NCBI GenBank assembly: GCA_032907565.1 | Contig: JAJJPK010000028.1 | Coordinates: 4,854-68,853 of the forward strand | Origin: ZC4RG29 sp032907565 | Lineage (GTDB): Bacteria > Bacteroidota > Bacteroidia > Cytophagales > Cyclobacteriaceae | Length of the DNA: 64,000 nt | Reading direction: 5' to 3' | In this document: one piece after another, positions 14,707 to 24,078 of the stretch | Numbering within the stretch: the first letter of the stretch is position 1 | Layout of the letters: each line of letters begins with the position of its first letter | Program-made: the position numbers and the translations under genes | Notes under the pieces: model-generated | Databases searched by the model: none | What the model was told of the DNA's origin: nothing | Seen by the model: only the letters and a program-made list of their open reading frames with translations

Positions 14707-17079
14707 ATGATCAGAAATTACCTTTATGTGACCCTCCGCAGCATGATGAAGAACAAACTCTTCATCACCATCAATATGTTCGGCATGGGTATCGCTATTG
14801 CATGTTGCATTGTAGCGTTCTTTGTGTATGAATTCGATTCAGGCTTCAACGCAATGCATGTCAAGGGGGACCAAATCTATCGGGTCTCATCTATGCGTGA
14901 GTTCGACGGCCAACTAAGCCGCTATGGCATTGTACCGCTACCGCTCGGAGCTGCCGCAATGCAAAACGCGGACATCAGATCAGCTTCGCGGTATAACTTT
15001 TCGTGGTCCGATCTGAAACTTGAGGACAACATCTTCCCGGCTGCTATGGCGTATGTCGACCCGGGGTTCTTCGAAATGTTCACCTTTGAGTTCCTGAATG
15101 GTACGTCCGCTGAGTTGCGCGATAAATCGGCCATTTTCCTGAGTGACAGGTTGGCGATGAAGTTGTTCGGATCCACCGATGTGGTGAACCGTACACTCAC
15201 TCAGGTAATGGGTGAGACGCTCAAGGAAGTCAGGATTGCAGGTGTATTCAAGGCGCAGCCGCAAAATTCCAGCTTTTGCAGCCGGGAAGCATTCATGAAT
15301 TTCGAAAACTTCTTTGACGAGTTCAACAACGTACTGGAGGACGACTGGAAAGAGCGCACCACGCTGTTTGTCATGATCGATGACCCGTCGCGCGAAAGTG
15401 CCGTACGGGAACAATTGCAGCAGTATGTCGACAATAATAACAAGGTAAAAGAGGATTTTATCATTCGTGAATTTGTCCTGGATCATTTTCCGGAGATGGC
15501 TTTCCGCGATCGCGCAGAGGAAACCAATACCTGGACATGGGATGCGCCATCCGTTGCAGTGGTGCCGGGCACAGCCATAATGGGTGTGCTTATCCTCCTT
15601 ATCGCATGCTTCAACCTGACGAATACAACTATTGCAATCTCCTCCAGGAGGCTGAAAGAGATCGGGATCCGCAAGGTGATGGGTAGCGTCCGCAGCCAAC
15701 TTATTGCCCAGTTTATCGGCGAAACCCTGGTCATTTGCTTCTTCTCGTTGCTGATTGGACTCGTCCTCGCCCAACTGCTCGTCGAAGGATGGAACATCAT
15801 GTGGGCGGAAATGAAAATCGAGGCGCACTACCTTGACAATCCGCCGGTAGTGGCTTTCCTCGCCGGCGTCTTGATATTCTGCGCACTTGCAGCCGGCGCC
15901 TACCCGGCGTTCTATATAAGCAAGTTCCAGCCTGTAAGTATTCTGAAAGGCAAAGCGAAATTCGGTGGCACAAACTACTTCGTCAAAACGCTGCTGGCGC
16001 TGCAGTACGCGATATCACTCATCGCGCTCGTTAGCGCCATCGCCTTTGTGCAGAACGCCACGTACCAGAAGGAGTACGACCTTGGGTTCGACGCGGAGCG
16101 CGCCATTATCGCCTGGGTGAATGGTCAATCGGAATTTGAGACGTACCGGAATTCACTCCGGGAAAATCCCGACATCACTTCCATCGCCGGAGCGTCGAGT
16201 GGAATTTTCTCCAACCGCGATCGGGGTACGCTGAAGGTGGGCGCCAAACAGCTGGAGGCAGATATCATCGAAGTGGGGGACGACTATCTTACGACGATGG
16301 GGCTTACCCTCATTGACGGTCGTGATTTCAACAAAGATTCGGAGACCGACCGACGAGAATCCGTGATCATCACACAAAAGATGGCGGAGGAATTCGGATG
16401 GCAGAAAGCTATCGGCAAGGAAATGGTATGGCAGGACTCCCTGAGACTGTATGTCGTGGGTGTAATTAGCAACGTCTACACCCGCGGCCTATGGCGGGAA
16501 ATGGAGCCGATGCTAATCCGTTATATCGGTCCGGAAAAATACAGCCAGATTGTTGTAAGTGCTCCGGCGGAAAAACTCTCACAAGTCAATGAATTCATGG
16601 AGGCACGATGGAAGGAAGTTTTTCCCAATCGTGTGTACAATGGGTTCCTGCCTTCATGGGACGTCTATGAAGCCACAGAAGTAAATGTAAACCTGGTCCG
16701 CATATTTGCATTTTTGGGTATCGTGGCCATGATGCTGTCGGCAACAGGCCTCTTTACCCTGGTGTCGCTCAACATCATACGACGCATGAAGGAAATCGGC
16801 GTCCGGAAGGTGCTGGGTGCTTCTGTTGCAAACATTGCGCGCATTGTCAACACGGAGTTTGTCCTCATACTCTTAGTATCGTCCCTGTTAGGCTGTGTGC
16901 TTGGCTACTACCTAACCGGCATGTTGATGGGTTCGATTTGGCGGTATTACCTGGATACGACAGTGTTTGCTCTCGCCAGTGCGGTGGCGTTAATGTTCCT
17001 GATATCGGGTGTCACGATCGGTTACAAGGTGTTCAGCGCGGCAACCATGAATCCCGTGAACACGCTGCGAAGTGAATAG
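14707..17079 (+). CDS. FtsX-like ABC transporter permease (MacB-type, duplicated)
   Basis: This 790-residue permease has the layout common in Bacteroidota: an N-terminal helix (about 20-42), a MacB periplasmic core domain, an FtsX three-helix block (about 290-420, with EIGIRKVMGSVRSQLIAQFIGE), a second periplasmic domain and a second FtsX block at the C-terminus (KEIGVRKVLGASVANIAR). FtsX-fold permeases use ATP-driven periplasmic movements to expel peptides, macrolides or lipids. It follows the ATPase by 179 bp, a gap with two inverted repeats, and is followed 42 bp later by a paralogue. Substrate unknown. Confidence 0.93.
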   Translation: MIRNYLYVTLRSMMKNKLFITINMFGMGIAIACCIVAFFVYEFDSGFNAMHVKGDQIYRVSSMREFDGQLSRYGIVPLPLGAAAMQNADIRSASRYNFSWSDLKLEDNIFPAAMAYVDPGFFEMFTFEFLNGTSAELRDKSAIFLSDRLAMKLFGSTDVVNRTLTQVMGETLKEVRIAGVFKAQPQNSSFCSREAFMNFENFFDEFNNVLEDDWKERTTLFVMIDDPSRESAVREQLQQYVDNNNKVKEDFIIREFVLDHFPEMAFRDRAEETNTWTWDAPSVAVVPGTAIMGVLILLIACFNLTNTTIAISSRRLKEIGIRKVMGSVRSQLIAQFIGETLVICFFSLLIGLVLAQLLVEGWNIMWAEMKIEAHYLDNPPVVAFLAGVLIFCALAAGAYPAFYISKFQPVSILKGKAKFGGTNYFVKTLLALQYAISLIALVSAIAFVQNATYQKEYDLGFDAERAIIAWVNGQSEFETYRNSLRENPDITSIAGASSGIFSNRDRGTLKVGAKQLEADIIEVGDDYLTTMGLTLIDGRDFNKDSETDRRESVIITQKMAEEFGWQKAIGKEMVWQDSLRLYVVGVISNVYTRGLWREMEPMLIRYIGPEKYSQIVVSAPAEKLSQVNEFMEARWKEVFPNRVYNGFLPSWDVYEATEVNVNLVRIFAFLGIVAMMLSATGLFTLVSLNIIRRMKEIGVRKVLGASVANIARIVNTEFVLILLVSSLLGCVLGYYLTGMLMGSIWRYYLDTTVFALASAVALMFLISGVTIGYKVFSAATMNPVNTLRSE

Positions 17080-17121
17080 CGGGTGCTTTGTAGTAAATGA
17101 GAGAATTTTCTTGCTAAAAAG

Positions 17122-19521
17122 ATGCTGAGAAATTACTTCAAAGTTGCTATCAGGAACATCCTGAAACACAAATTTTACTCCGCCATCAACGTGCTGGGCA
17201 TGACGATCGGCGTGACGGCATGCATTCTGATCGTCCTCTATGTGGTGGACGAGCTGAGCTACGATCGCTTTCACGCCAAAGCTGACAGGATGTACCAAGT
17301 CGGCCTTCACGGCAAGATCGGCGGACAGGAAGTCAGGACTACCAACACTTGCCCGCCGCTGTGGAGGGCGATGGCTGACGAAATTCCCGATGTCGAAGCC
17401 ACGACACGTGTTGCCGAATTCTGGGGATCGGTGGTCAAGTATGGCGATCAGGCATTTAATGAAGACCGCGTGTTTTATGCGGATTCCAACTTCTTCAGCT
17501 TTTTCTCCTTCGAGTTGCTCTCCGGTGATCCGCGCACGGCGTTGAGAGATCCTCAATCTGTTGTGCTTACCCAGGACATGGTAACCAAATATTTTGGTGA
17601 GGAAGAGCCGCTGGGTAAGATGATGATCATCGGGGATACTGTTGCGTACAAGGTTACAGGTATCGCGGAAAACCCTCCCGGCAACTCGCACTTCAAATTC
17701 AACATGCTGGTTTCAAGTTCCTCCGTTGCGCGGTTGCAGGATCAACGGTGGCTTAACAATTACCTGTACACGTATTTCATCCTTAACGAGCATGGATCGA
17801 TAGAGAACGTAAGACGCGGTCTTGCAGATCTCGTTATCAAGTATGTCGGGCCGGAGATTGAACGCTTTATGGGTGTTACCATAGATCAGATGCAACAGCA
17901 GGGCGGCACCTATGGGTTTTTCCCTACGAAGGTTACGGATATCAGGCTTTACGCGACTGCCCGCGACGGGCTGGAACCAGGCGGGAATATTTTGTATGTA
18001 TACTTCTTCGGTGCGGTCGCCCTCTTCATCATCATATTGGCCTGCATCAACTTCATGAACCTTGCCACGGCACGTTCCGCAGGTCGCGCTCGTGAAGTGG
18101 GCCTTCGTAAGGCGTTGGGATCGCTGCGAATCCAGATGGTTGGCCAGTTCCTTGCCGAGTCCGTTATCTACAGTTTCATAGCCGTCCTCATCGCAGTAGC
18201 GGCCAGCTATATATTGCTGCCGATGTTCAATGAACTCTCGGGAAAAAATCTGACGACGGAATACCTCACGCATCCGTATTTCATTGGCGGCCTCGCGTTG
18301 TTCGTATTGTTTGTCGGCATCCTGTCCGGAAGCTATCCTGCGTTTTACCTTACATCTTTCAATGCCGTAGAAGTGCTGAAGGGAAAACTTAGTGCCGGAC
18401 TGAAGTCGAAAGGCATCCGCAGCGCCCTGGTGGTGTTTCAATTCGGCATTTCCATATTCCTGATCATTTTCACTGCCTCCGTGTACCTGCAGCTAAAGTA
18501 TATGCAGAACCGGAACCTGGGTCTGGATAAGAACAATGTGCTTATTGTTGGCAATACCTGGCGGCTACAGAATAACCGTCAGGCTTTCAGGAACGCTATC
18601 GACGGCTACGCGGGCGTCGAGAAAACGAGTTTTACAAATAACTCCTTCCCGGGTGTCAACAATACTACCGTGTTCAAGGCGGCGGATTCTGATCAGGACC
18701 ATATCATGGGCCAATACTTTGCAGACCACGAACACGCAGAGGTTCTTCGCCTTGAGATGGGACAAGGACGATTCTTCTCCCGCGATTTTCCGTCCGACTC
18801 CAGTGCCATCATCCTCAATGAAGCGGCTGCCCGTGAGTTTGGCTGGGACGATCCATTGAAGGAGGAGGTTCTTTACCTGGACGAAGGAGAGCAAGAGCGC
18901 CTTAGAGTAATCGGAATCATGAGGGATTTCAACTTTGAGTCGCTGAAGGAGCAAATCCGGCCGTTGGCAATACGTCTTGCCGATTGGGGTGGTGACCTCG
19001 CCATCCGTTACCACGGAAATCCGGCCAGTCTCATCAGCCAAATCGAAAGTCTTTGGAAGAGTTACGCTCCCAGCGAACCGTTTGAATACTTCTTTCTCGA
19101 CGAAAACTTCGACGAACTGTTCCGTGCCGAACAACGCCTCGGAAGCATTTTCACGATTCTCTCCGGCCTGGCCATTTTCGTTGCCGCTTTGGGATTGTTT
19201 GCCCTCGCCGCGTTCACCGGGGAACAACGAACCCGCGAGATCGGCATACGAAAAGTCATGGGAGCGACCGTATCCGGACTCGTATACCTCCTGTCGCGCG
19301 AGTTCACAGTACTCGTCCTGATGGCCTTCGTTCCCGGTGCCTTGATCGGCTGGTGGGTAGTCAACGAATGGCTGGCGAGCTTCGCTTACCGCACTTCCAT
19401 TAGCCCGTGGATATTCATCCTTAGTGGCCTCGCATCTGTGTTATTGGCTTGGCTTACCGTGGCTTTTCAGGCCCTGAAAGCTGCCTCGACAAACCCGGCC
19501 AATGCGTTGCGGTACGAGTGA
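17122..19521 (+). CDS. FtsX-like ABC transporter permease (second paralogue)
   Basis: The 799-residue protein repeats the architecture of the upstream gene: N-terminal helix after MLRNYFKVAIRNILKHKFYSAINVLGM, MacB core domain, FtsX block with REVGLRKALGSLRIQMVGQFL, second periplasmic domain and FtsX block with REIGIRKVMGATVSGLVYLLSREF. It has diverged clearly from its neighbour, so the pair may form a heterodimer or serve two substrates with one ATPase. It is the last gene of the operon that starts at 12538. No outer-membrane TolC gene is linked, so an unlinked channel would be needed if the fusion protein makes a tripartite pump. Confidence 0.93.
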   Translation: MLRNYFKVAIRNILKHKFYSAINVLGMTIGVTACILIVLYVVDELSYDRFHAKADRMYQVGLHGKIGGQEVRTTNTCPPLWRAMADEIPDVEATTRVAEFWGSVVKYGDQAFNEDRVFYADSNFFSFFSFELLSGDPRTALRDPQSVVLTQDMVTKYFGEEEPLGKMMIIGDTVAYKVTGIAENPPGNSHFKFNMLVSSSSVARLQDQRWLNNYLYTYFILNEHGSIENVRRGLADLVIKYVGPEIERFMGVTIDQMQQQGGTYGFFPTKVTDIRLYATARDGLEPGGNILYVYFFGAVALFIIILACINFMNLATARSAGRAREVGLRKALGSLRIQMVGQFLAESVIYSFIAVLIAVAASYILLPMFNELSGKNLTTEYLTHPYFIGGLALFVLFVGILSGSYPAFYLTSFNAVEVLKGKLSAGLKSKGIRSALVVFQFGISIFLIIFTASVYLQLKYMQNRNLGLDKNNVLIVGNTWRLQNNRQAFRNAIDGYAGVEKTSFTNNSFPGVNNTTVFKAADSDQDHIMGQYFADHEHAEVLRLEMGQGRFFSRDFPSDSSAIILNEAAAREFGWDDPLKEEVLYLDEGEQERLRVIGIMRDFNFESLKEQIRPLAIRLADWGGDLAIRYHGNPASLISQIESLWKSYAPSEPFEYFFLDENFDELFRAEQRLGSIFTILSGLAIFVAALGLFALAAFTGEQRTREIGIRKVMGATVSGLVYLLSREFTVLVLMAFVPGALIGWWVVNEWLASFAYRTSISPWIFILSGLASVLLAWLTVAFQALKAASTNPANALRYE

Positions 19522-19586
19522 TAATTAGCTAATAAACAGTGATTTGCGGGCTCATAGATTAAGCTGGCATTTATTTTCATTGCCCG

Positions 19587-19618
19587 TTTCGAAGTGTCGC
19601 CGATCGTTAGTACCTTGG
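19587..19618 (+). promoter_or_regulatory. Possible Bacteroidota promoter for the small Lys-rich protein
   Basis: TTTC (19587-19590) and TACCTTGG (19611-19618) are separated by 20 bp. They resemble the TTTG / TAnnTTTG pair with one mismatch each, and sit 20 bp before the ATG at 19639. Weak match. Confidence 0.3.
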
Positions 19619-19638
19619 AGAGACCTAACTACCCTTTT

Positions 19639-19938
19639 ATGGCTAAGAACAAAATCTCGAAGAAGGAGCTCCGGGAGATGGTAACCGGTTCCCTGCGCGA
19701 GGCTCTGGAAGGCCTTAAACTTCCCAAGCCCTCCAAGAAGATCAGAAAGTTGCTCGACAAGAGCGCCCGGAAGATCGCGTCGGAGTATTCGGATCTGTTA
19801 AAGGCTGAGCGGAAAAAGAAAAAGAAGGAAGGAGATCTGACCTACGTCGAGGACGTTCTCATTGGAAAAAAGAAGGCCAGGAAACAGGCCGCCGCACTAC
19901 TGGCGGAAGAATCCAAGCCCGAAGCCGCGCACGCTTAG
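19639..19938 (+). CDS. Small Lys-rich hypothetical protein
   Basis: The 99-residue product starts at the ATG at 19639; a start at 19594 would add 15 unrelated residues. It is very basic, with lysine clusters KPSKKIRKLLDKSARK and RKKKKKEG and an Ala/Glu-rich tail EESKPEAAHA. It has no Cys, no signal peptide and no membrane segment, and is predicted mostly helical. This composition resembles small histone-like or ribosome-associated proteins, but no known family is recognisable. It stands alone between an efflux operon and a convergent carotenoid gene. It is probably a real gene because it is compact, has a plausible promoter and a coherent composition. Confidence 0.65.
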   Translation: MAKNKISKKELREMVTGSLREALEGLKLPKPSKKIRKLLDKSARKIASEYSDLLKAERKKKKKEGDLTYVEDVLIGKKKARKQAAALLAEESKPEAAHA

Positions 19939-19946
19939 TGGTGAGC

Positions 19947-19982
19947 CATTCGCTCATTCACTCATTCACTCATTCACTCATT
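19947..19982. repeat. Octamer tandem array (ATTCACTC)
   Basis: About four and a half units of ATTCACTC (the first reads ATTCGCTC) fill the 47-bp space between the convergent Lys-rich and lycopene-cyclase-like genes. The sequence differs from the CTTCAACA arrays but has the same 8-bp period. Confidence 0.8.
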
Positions 19983-19985
19983 GCT

Positions 19986-20684
19986 TCAATCCCAGTCTCC
20001 GGCCCTTATCCGTAACCACTCGTAACCGGTAACGCCAACCAACACAGCGAACCAGCCATGAACAATGGCTTCGAGGGGTGCTGTTGCCAGCAGTATGCCG
20101 AGCGTTTCGTCCAGGTCGTGCCAGGTGACGAGCTGTACGGTGAAATAGCCGGTGAGGAAGAGATAAAATGGAATCAGGGCCACGAGAATTACTGGTGTGG
20201 CGAAGTAGAACCGGCTCATGTAGCGCGGCTTCAGTACCATCAGTTGGAAAGCGAGAAACATTCCGAGTCCGAGAAAGGTTACGCCTGTAAAAGCTTTGTC
20301 CAGCTGATAGATCCCCAGCACCATAAACAACACGCTTAAGGCACTCGAGATGAGTTCGTGGTGAAAGTAAATGTAGTCGCGTTCGATGAGGTGGTTAAGC
20401 GTGTGGTATAGGAATGCTCCCGAGTAAGCAATGCAAAAGAAGCCGAGCAGGTGTTCTATCGGTAGCCCACCGATGCGGAAGCGGATAACCCTATCTTCAT
20501 TGAATTCAAGGTACCCGGAAGCCGCAAGCGCCGCGTCTATTACAAAAAAAAGAACGGCGGTGCCGATGACAGCCGGAAGAAGAAATTTCCATTTGCGATA
20601 GAGCGGTGCCTTTCCCGTGAAACTCAATGCCAGGGGTATGCCGAGGTAGAGCAGGTCGAGGAAAAGGTAATGGTAAGATGTCAA
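19986..20684 (-). CDS. Lycopene cyclase domain protein (CrtYcd-like)
   Basis: The 232-residue protein has about seven predicted membrane helices and two tandem copies of the small lycopene-cyclase domain found fused in CrtYcd enzymes. The first copy has FNEDRVIRFRIGGLPIEHLL and the second DETLGILLATAPLEAIVHGW. Family members usually show a PLEE core; here the motifs are PIEH and PLEA, so one acidic residue is missing in each. It is 64 bp downstream of idi on the same strand, which supports an isoprenoid role. No crtB, crtI or crtE is visible nearby, so the carotenoid pathway, if present, is dispersed. Cyclase activity is likely but uncertain. Confidence 0.85.
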   Translation of the reverse strand: MTSYHYLFLDLLYLGIPLALSFTGKAPLYRKWKFLLPAVIGTAVLFFVIDAALAASGYLEFNEDRVIRFRIGGLPIEHLLGFFCIAYSGAFLYHTLNHLIERDYIYFHHELISSALSVLFMVLGIYQLDKAFTGVTFLGLGMFLAFQLMVLKPRYMSRFYFATPVILVALIPFYLFLTGYFTVQLVTWHDLDETLGILLATAPLEAIVHGWFAVLVGVTGYEWLRIRAGDWD

Positions 20685-20748
20685 TTCTTTAGGTTCGGCG
20701 AATTGGGAACCATTTTACGCCGATAAAGCAATAATCGCAAATAGTGTC

Positions 20749-21264
20749 CTATTTCACGATTCCTACAAGCTCGGGGTGGCTAAGGATGATCCGGAACCAG
20801 GGTGTGTACAGGTTGGGAAAGGCCTCGACGTGTTCCATCAGGGCCGCCGGAGCCATGAATTTCCATGCTTCGACTTCACTCGGATTGATGGAGGGTGTGG
20901 TATCGCAGGTGCCGGAGTATACGTGGTCGTATTCATGTTCTATAAGGCCGTTGCCCACATCGGCACGGTACAGAAACTTGAAAGCGAAGGTAGGAACTAG
21001 GGTTATTCCCATCTCCGACATCAGTTTTCTGGAAATCGCGTCCCCGATTTCATCGCCGGGATTCGGGTGGCTGCAACATGCATTGGTCCACAACCCCCCG
21101 CTGTGATATTTGTCCTGCGCGCGCTTTTGCAGCAATACCTCACCGCTGGAGTTGAAGACCATAATGGAAAATGCGCGATGCAAGGCGCCTTTGCGATGCG
21201 CTTCTATCTTTTCCATTGTCCCGATCTCGCGATCGTGGACATCAACCAGAATGACGTGTTCCAT
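20749..21264 (-). CDS. idi: Isopentenyl-diphosphate delta-isomerase, type 1
   Basis: This 171-residue Nudix-fold enzyme interconverts IPP and DMAPP in the cytoplasm. The conserved catalytic Cys64 lies in WTNACCSHP, with metal ligand His66. The acidic pair Glu109/Glu111 in IEHEYDHVY and the early HRAFSIMVF segment are typical of type 1 Idi. Length is slightly below the E. coli protein because the N-terminal extension is short. It is upstream of the lycopene-cyclase-like gene on the same strand, so the pair likely serves carotenoid or other isoprenoid synthesis. Confidence 0.95.
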   Translation of the reverse strand: MEHVILVDVHDREIGTMEKIEAHRKGALHRAFSIMVFNSSGEVLLQKRAQDKYHSGGLWTNACCSHPNPGDEIGDAISRKLMSEMGITLVPTFAFKFLYRADVGNGLIEHEYDHVYSGTCDTTPSINPSEVEAWKFMAPAALMEHVEAFPNLYTPWFRIILSHPELVGIVK

Positions 21265-21391
21265 GGAATCCTGAAGGTAGGGATAACCCGTCCACTACGC
21301 CAGCCCGGTTTGCTTTTCCCTGCGGAATTTGGCAAATTTCAAGGACAGTGTCGAAAGTTGAAAGACCTGCCGCGGAGAGAGAACCTGTCCA

Positions 21392-24076
21392 ATGAAACTA
21401 ACCTGGAAACTTCAGGCTACTATTACAGCGCTTTTGCTCCTTACTCTGGGTGCGTGTCGTGACGAAAGAATCGATTTCAATGCGCAGATCAAACCCATTC
21501 TCAACAAGAACTGTATTGCCTGCCATGGTGGTGTGAAGCGAAACGGCGGTTTCAGCCTTCTCTTCAGGCAGGACGCCCTGGACACCACCGAGTCCGGCAA
21601 GCTCGCAATAGTTCCGGGCCATCCGGACAAGAGTGAGATGATCCGCCGGCTGAAGGCCTCCGATCCGGAGGAGCGCATGCCGTATAAGGAAGATCCGCTG
21701 TCGCCAGAAGAAATCGAGTTGCTGGCTGAGTGGATTCGTCAGGGGGCGGAGTGGGGAGATCATTGGGCATACATTCCTCCCCAGGAGCCGGAAGTGCCCG
21801 AACCGGATGACACCGCTTGGCCGGCAAACGAAATCGACAAGTTCATCCTGACCGGCATCGAGGAAAGTGGCCTTCAGCCATCGCCCGAGGCGCCGCGCGC
21901 TACGCTGATACGAAGGGTCTATCTTGATCTGATCGGCGTGCCGCCCACTTTACAGAAAGTCAAAGCCTTCGAGGAGGACAAAGACCCTAACGCGTATGAG
22001 AAGGTAGTTGATGAGTTGCTTCAGTCACCCCGCTTCGGAGAGAAATGGGCGTCATGGTGGCTCGACATGGCCCGGTATGCCGACACAAACGGTTATGAAA
22101 AGGACGCCTCGCGGACCATCTGGAGATATCGCGACTGGGTCATCAGGGCATTAAATGCCGACATGCCTTTTGATCAGTTTACTATCGAACAACTCGCAGG
22201 CGACTTACTGCCGGCTCCTACGGACGACCAGCTCGTCGCGACAGGCTTCCACCGCAACACGATGAACAATGATGAGGGCGGGACCATCGACGAGGAGTTC
22301 CGTGTTGCCAGCGTGATCGATCGGGTAAACACAACAATGCAGGTTTGGCAGAGTACCACCTTTGGATGCGTACAATGTCACAGCCATCCCTACGATCCGT
22401 TCCGTCATGAAGAATACTACAAGGTGATGGCGTTCTTCAATAACACGCGCGACGAGGATACACCCGGAGAAGAGCCCAACCTTCGCTTTTACGCGGATGA
22501 GGATCAGGAGAAAGTCGAGAGAATCCTTGATTGGGTTAAGCGAAACGCTGGCGCGGAGAAGGAAACTGAAATGGAACGCTTCCTTCGTACGCTCGAACCT
22601 AAACGCCATGCTCATGATGCTGACGACTATGTTAACGGCGCCCTGGTCGACACCAAGTGGATGGGTGTGCGCCATGGCGGAAGTTGCCGAATTAAAGACA
22701 TAGACCTTACCGGCAAAAATCACCTACTGATAAGATTCTGGTCTCACCATGAAGGAGGGATAATGGACCTTCGACTTGCTAGCCCAACCGGTGAGCGAAT
22801 TGCCTCGTTCCGAATCCCGCGGACTAAGGGCGCTACCTGGATGGACATTCCGCTGCGGCCCACGACAGGTTCGCACGACATCTACTTTGTCTTCAGCAAT
22901 CCAGCACTGAGGCCCGATCAGGCCGTCTGTATGGTGGAATGGCTCGCTTTCCGCGATGGCTTGCCTGGCGGGTCGAACGATGAGATTAACAAAGCATTTA
23001 TGGCGGTTCTCAACGCCAAAGCCGAAACAACACCTGTTATGGTCGAGAACCCGGAAGAGCTGCGCCGAAAAACGTGGGTGTTTGAAAGAGGCAACTGGCT
23101 CGTACATGGCGAAGAGGTTAGTCCAGATGTGCCCGAAGCGTTGAACGATTGGCCCTCCGACCTGCCCCGAAACCGGCTGGGATTTGCAAAGTGGCTCGTG
23201 CATGAGGACAATCCCTTGACAGCTCGTACGATCGTCAACCGCTTTTGGGAGCAGTTCTTCGGAATGGGTATTGTTGAGTCGCTCGAAGACTTTGGCACGG
23301 AAGGAGATTTGCCGGCAAACCAACCGTTGCTCGATTGGCTGGCGCTCCGCTTCATGCACGATTATGACTGGAGTATCAAGCGGGTGCTGAAAGAGATCGT
23401 AATGTCGTCCACTTATCGTCAGGATTCCAGGATTACCCCAGAAAAGTTGGCCGCGGATCCGAACAATCGCCTGCTTGCAAGAGGTCCGCGCGTACGTCTC
23501 TCGGCAGAACAAGTACGCGATCAGGCGCTGGCGGTAAGCGGATTATTGAGTGAAAAGATGTATGGCCCTGGTGTAATGCCGTATCAGCCCGACAAGGTAT
23601 GGCAGACCGTATATAACAATGAAAAGTGGATCATGAGCGAAGGGGAAGATCGTTATCGAAGGGCAGTGTACACTTTCCTTAAGCGCACGAGCCCGTATCC
23701 CTCTGCGCTCATGTTCGACGCGTCGAGTCGCGAAGTTTGTCTTGTGCGAAGAATACCGACAAATACACCACTGCAGGCACTTGTAACGCTTAACGATCCC
23801 GTGTACGTCGAGGCGGCCGAACACCTTGCGCGCCGGGTGATGGAGGCGGGAAATGACGCGCGCGAGCAGATCCGTGCCGGATACCGCATGGCGCTCTTCC
23901 GCGATCCGTCTGCTGAGAAGCTTTCAATACTCGAATCGCTATACGGAAGGGCTATCGACCGGTACGCGTCGGCAGACCAGCAAGGGCTGGCACGCAGCGG
24001 CGACCCGAAACACGATGCAATGACTGTAGTCGCTACAGCCTTGCTGAATCTGGATGAATTTATCAATAACGAATAG
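21392..24076 (+). CDS. PSCyt1/DUF1549/DUF1553 c-type cytochrome lipoprotein
   Basis: The 894-residue protein begins with a lipoprotein signal peptide (lipobox LGAC, Cys22). It is followed by a planctomycete-type cytochrome c domain with heme motif CIACH (Cys41, Cys44, His45), then DUF1549/PSCyt2 (about 150-360, with GCVQCHSHPYDPF), a central beta-sandwich resembling a carbohydrate-binding module (about 410-530), and DUF1553/PSD1 (about 620-880, with NPLTARTIVNRFWEQFFG and RRIPTNTPLQALVTLNDP). The function of this family is not established; it is abundant in Planctomycetes and linked by context to polysaccharide breakdown. It is the first gene of a tight operon with DUF1501 and DUF2231 genes. 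Confidence 0.92.
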   Translation: MKLTWKLQATITALLLLTLGACRDERIDFNAQIKPILNKNCIACHGGVKRNGGFSLLFRQDALDTTESGKLAIVPGHPDKSEMIRRLKASDPEERMPYKEDPLSPEEIELLAEWIRQGAEWGDHWAYIPPQEPEVPEPDDTAWPANEIDKFILTGIEESGLQPSPEAPRATLIRRVYLDLIGVPPTLQKVKAFEEDKDPNAYEKVVDELLQSPRFGEKWASWWLDMARYADTNGYEKDASRTIWRYRDWVIRALNADMPFDQFTIEQLAGDLLPAPTDDQLVATGFHRNTMNNDEGGTIDEEFRVASVIDRVNTTMQVWQSTTFGCVQCHSHPYDPFRHEEYYKVMAFFNNTRDEDTPGEEPNLRFYADEDQEKVERILDWVKRNAGAEKETEMERFLRTLEPKRHAHDADDYVNGALVDTKWMGVRHGGSCRIKDIDLTGKNHLLIRFWSHHEGGIMDLRLASPTGERIASFRIPRTKGATWMDIPLRPTTGSHDIYFVFSNPALRPDQAVCMVEWLAFRDGLPGGSNDEINKAFMAVLNAKAETTPVMVENPEELRRKTWVFERGNWLVHGEEVSPDVPEALNDWPSDLPRNRLGFAKWLVHEDNPLTARTIVNRFWEQFFGMGIVESLEDFGTEGDLPANQPLLDWLALRFMHDYDWSIKRVLKEIVMSSTYRQDSRITPEKLAADPNNRLLARGPRVRLSAEQVRDQALAVSGLLSEKMYGPGVMPYQPDKVWQTVYNNEKWIMSEGEDRYRRAVYTFLKRTSPYPSALMFDASSREVCLVRRIPTNTPLQALVTLNDPVYVEAAEHLARRVMEAGNDAREQIRAGYRMALFRDPSAEKLSILESLYGRAIDRYASADQQGLARSGDPKHDAMTVVATALLNLDEFINNE

Positions 24077-24078
24077 GC

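Noticed and set aside
14707..19521. The two tandem permeases as a recent duplication
   Set aside because: They share architecture but differ at most positions, so the duplication is old or they are independent paralogues.
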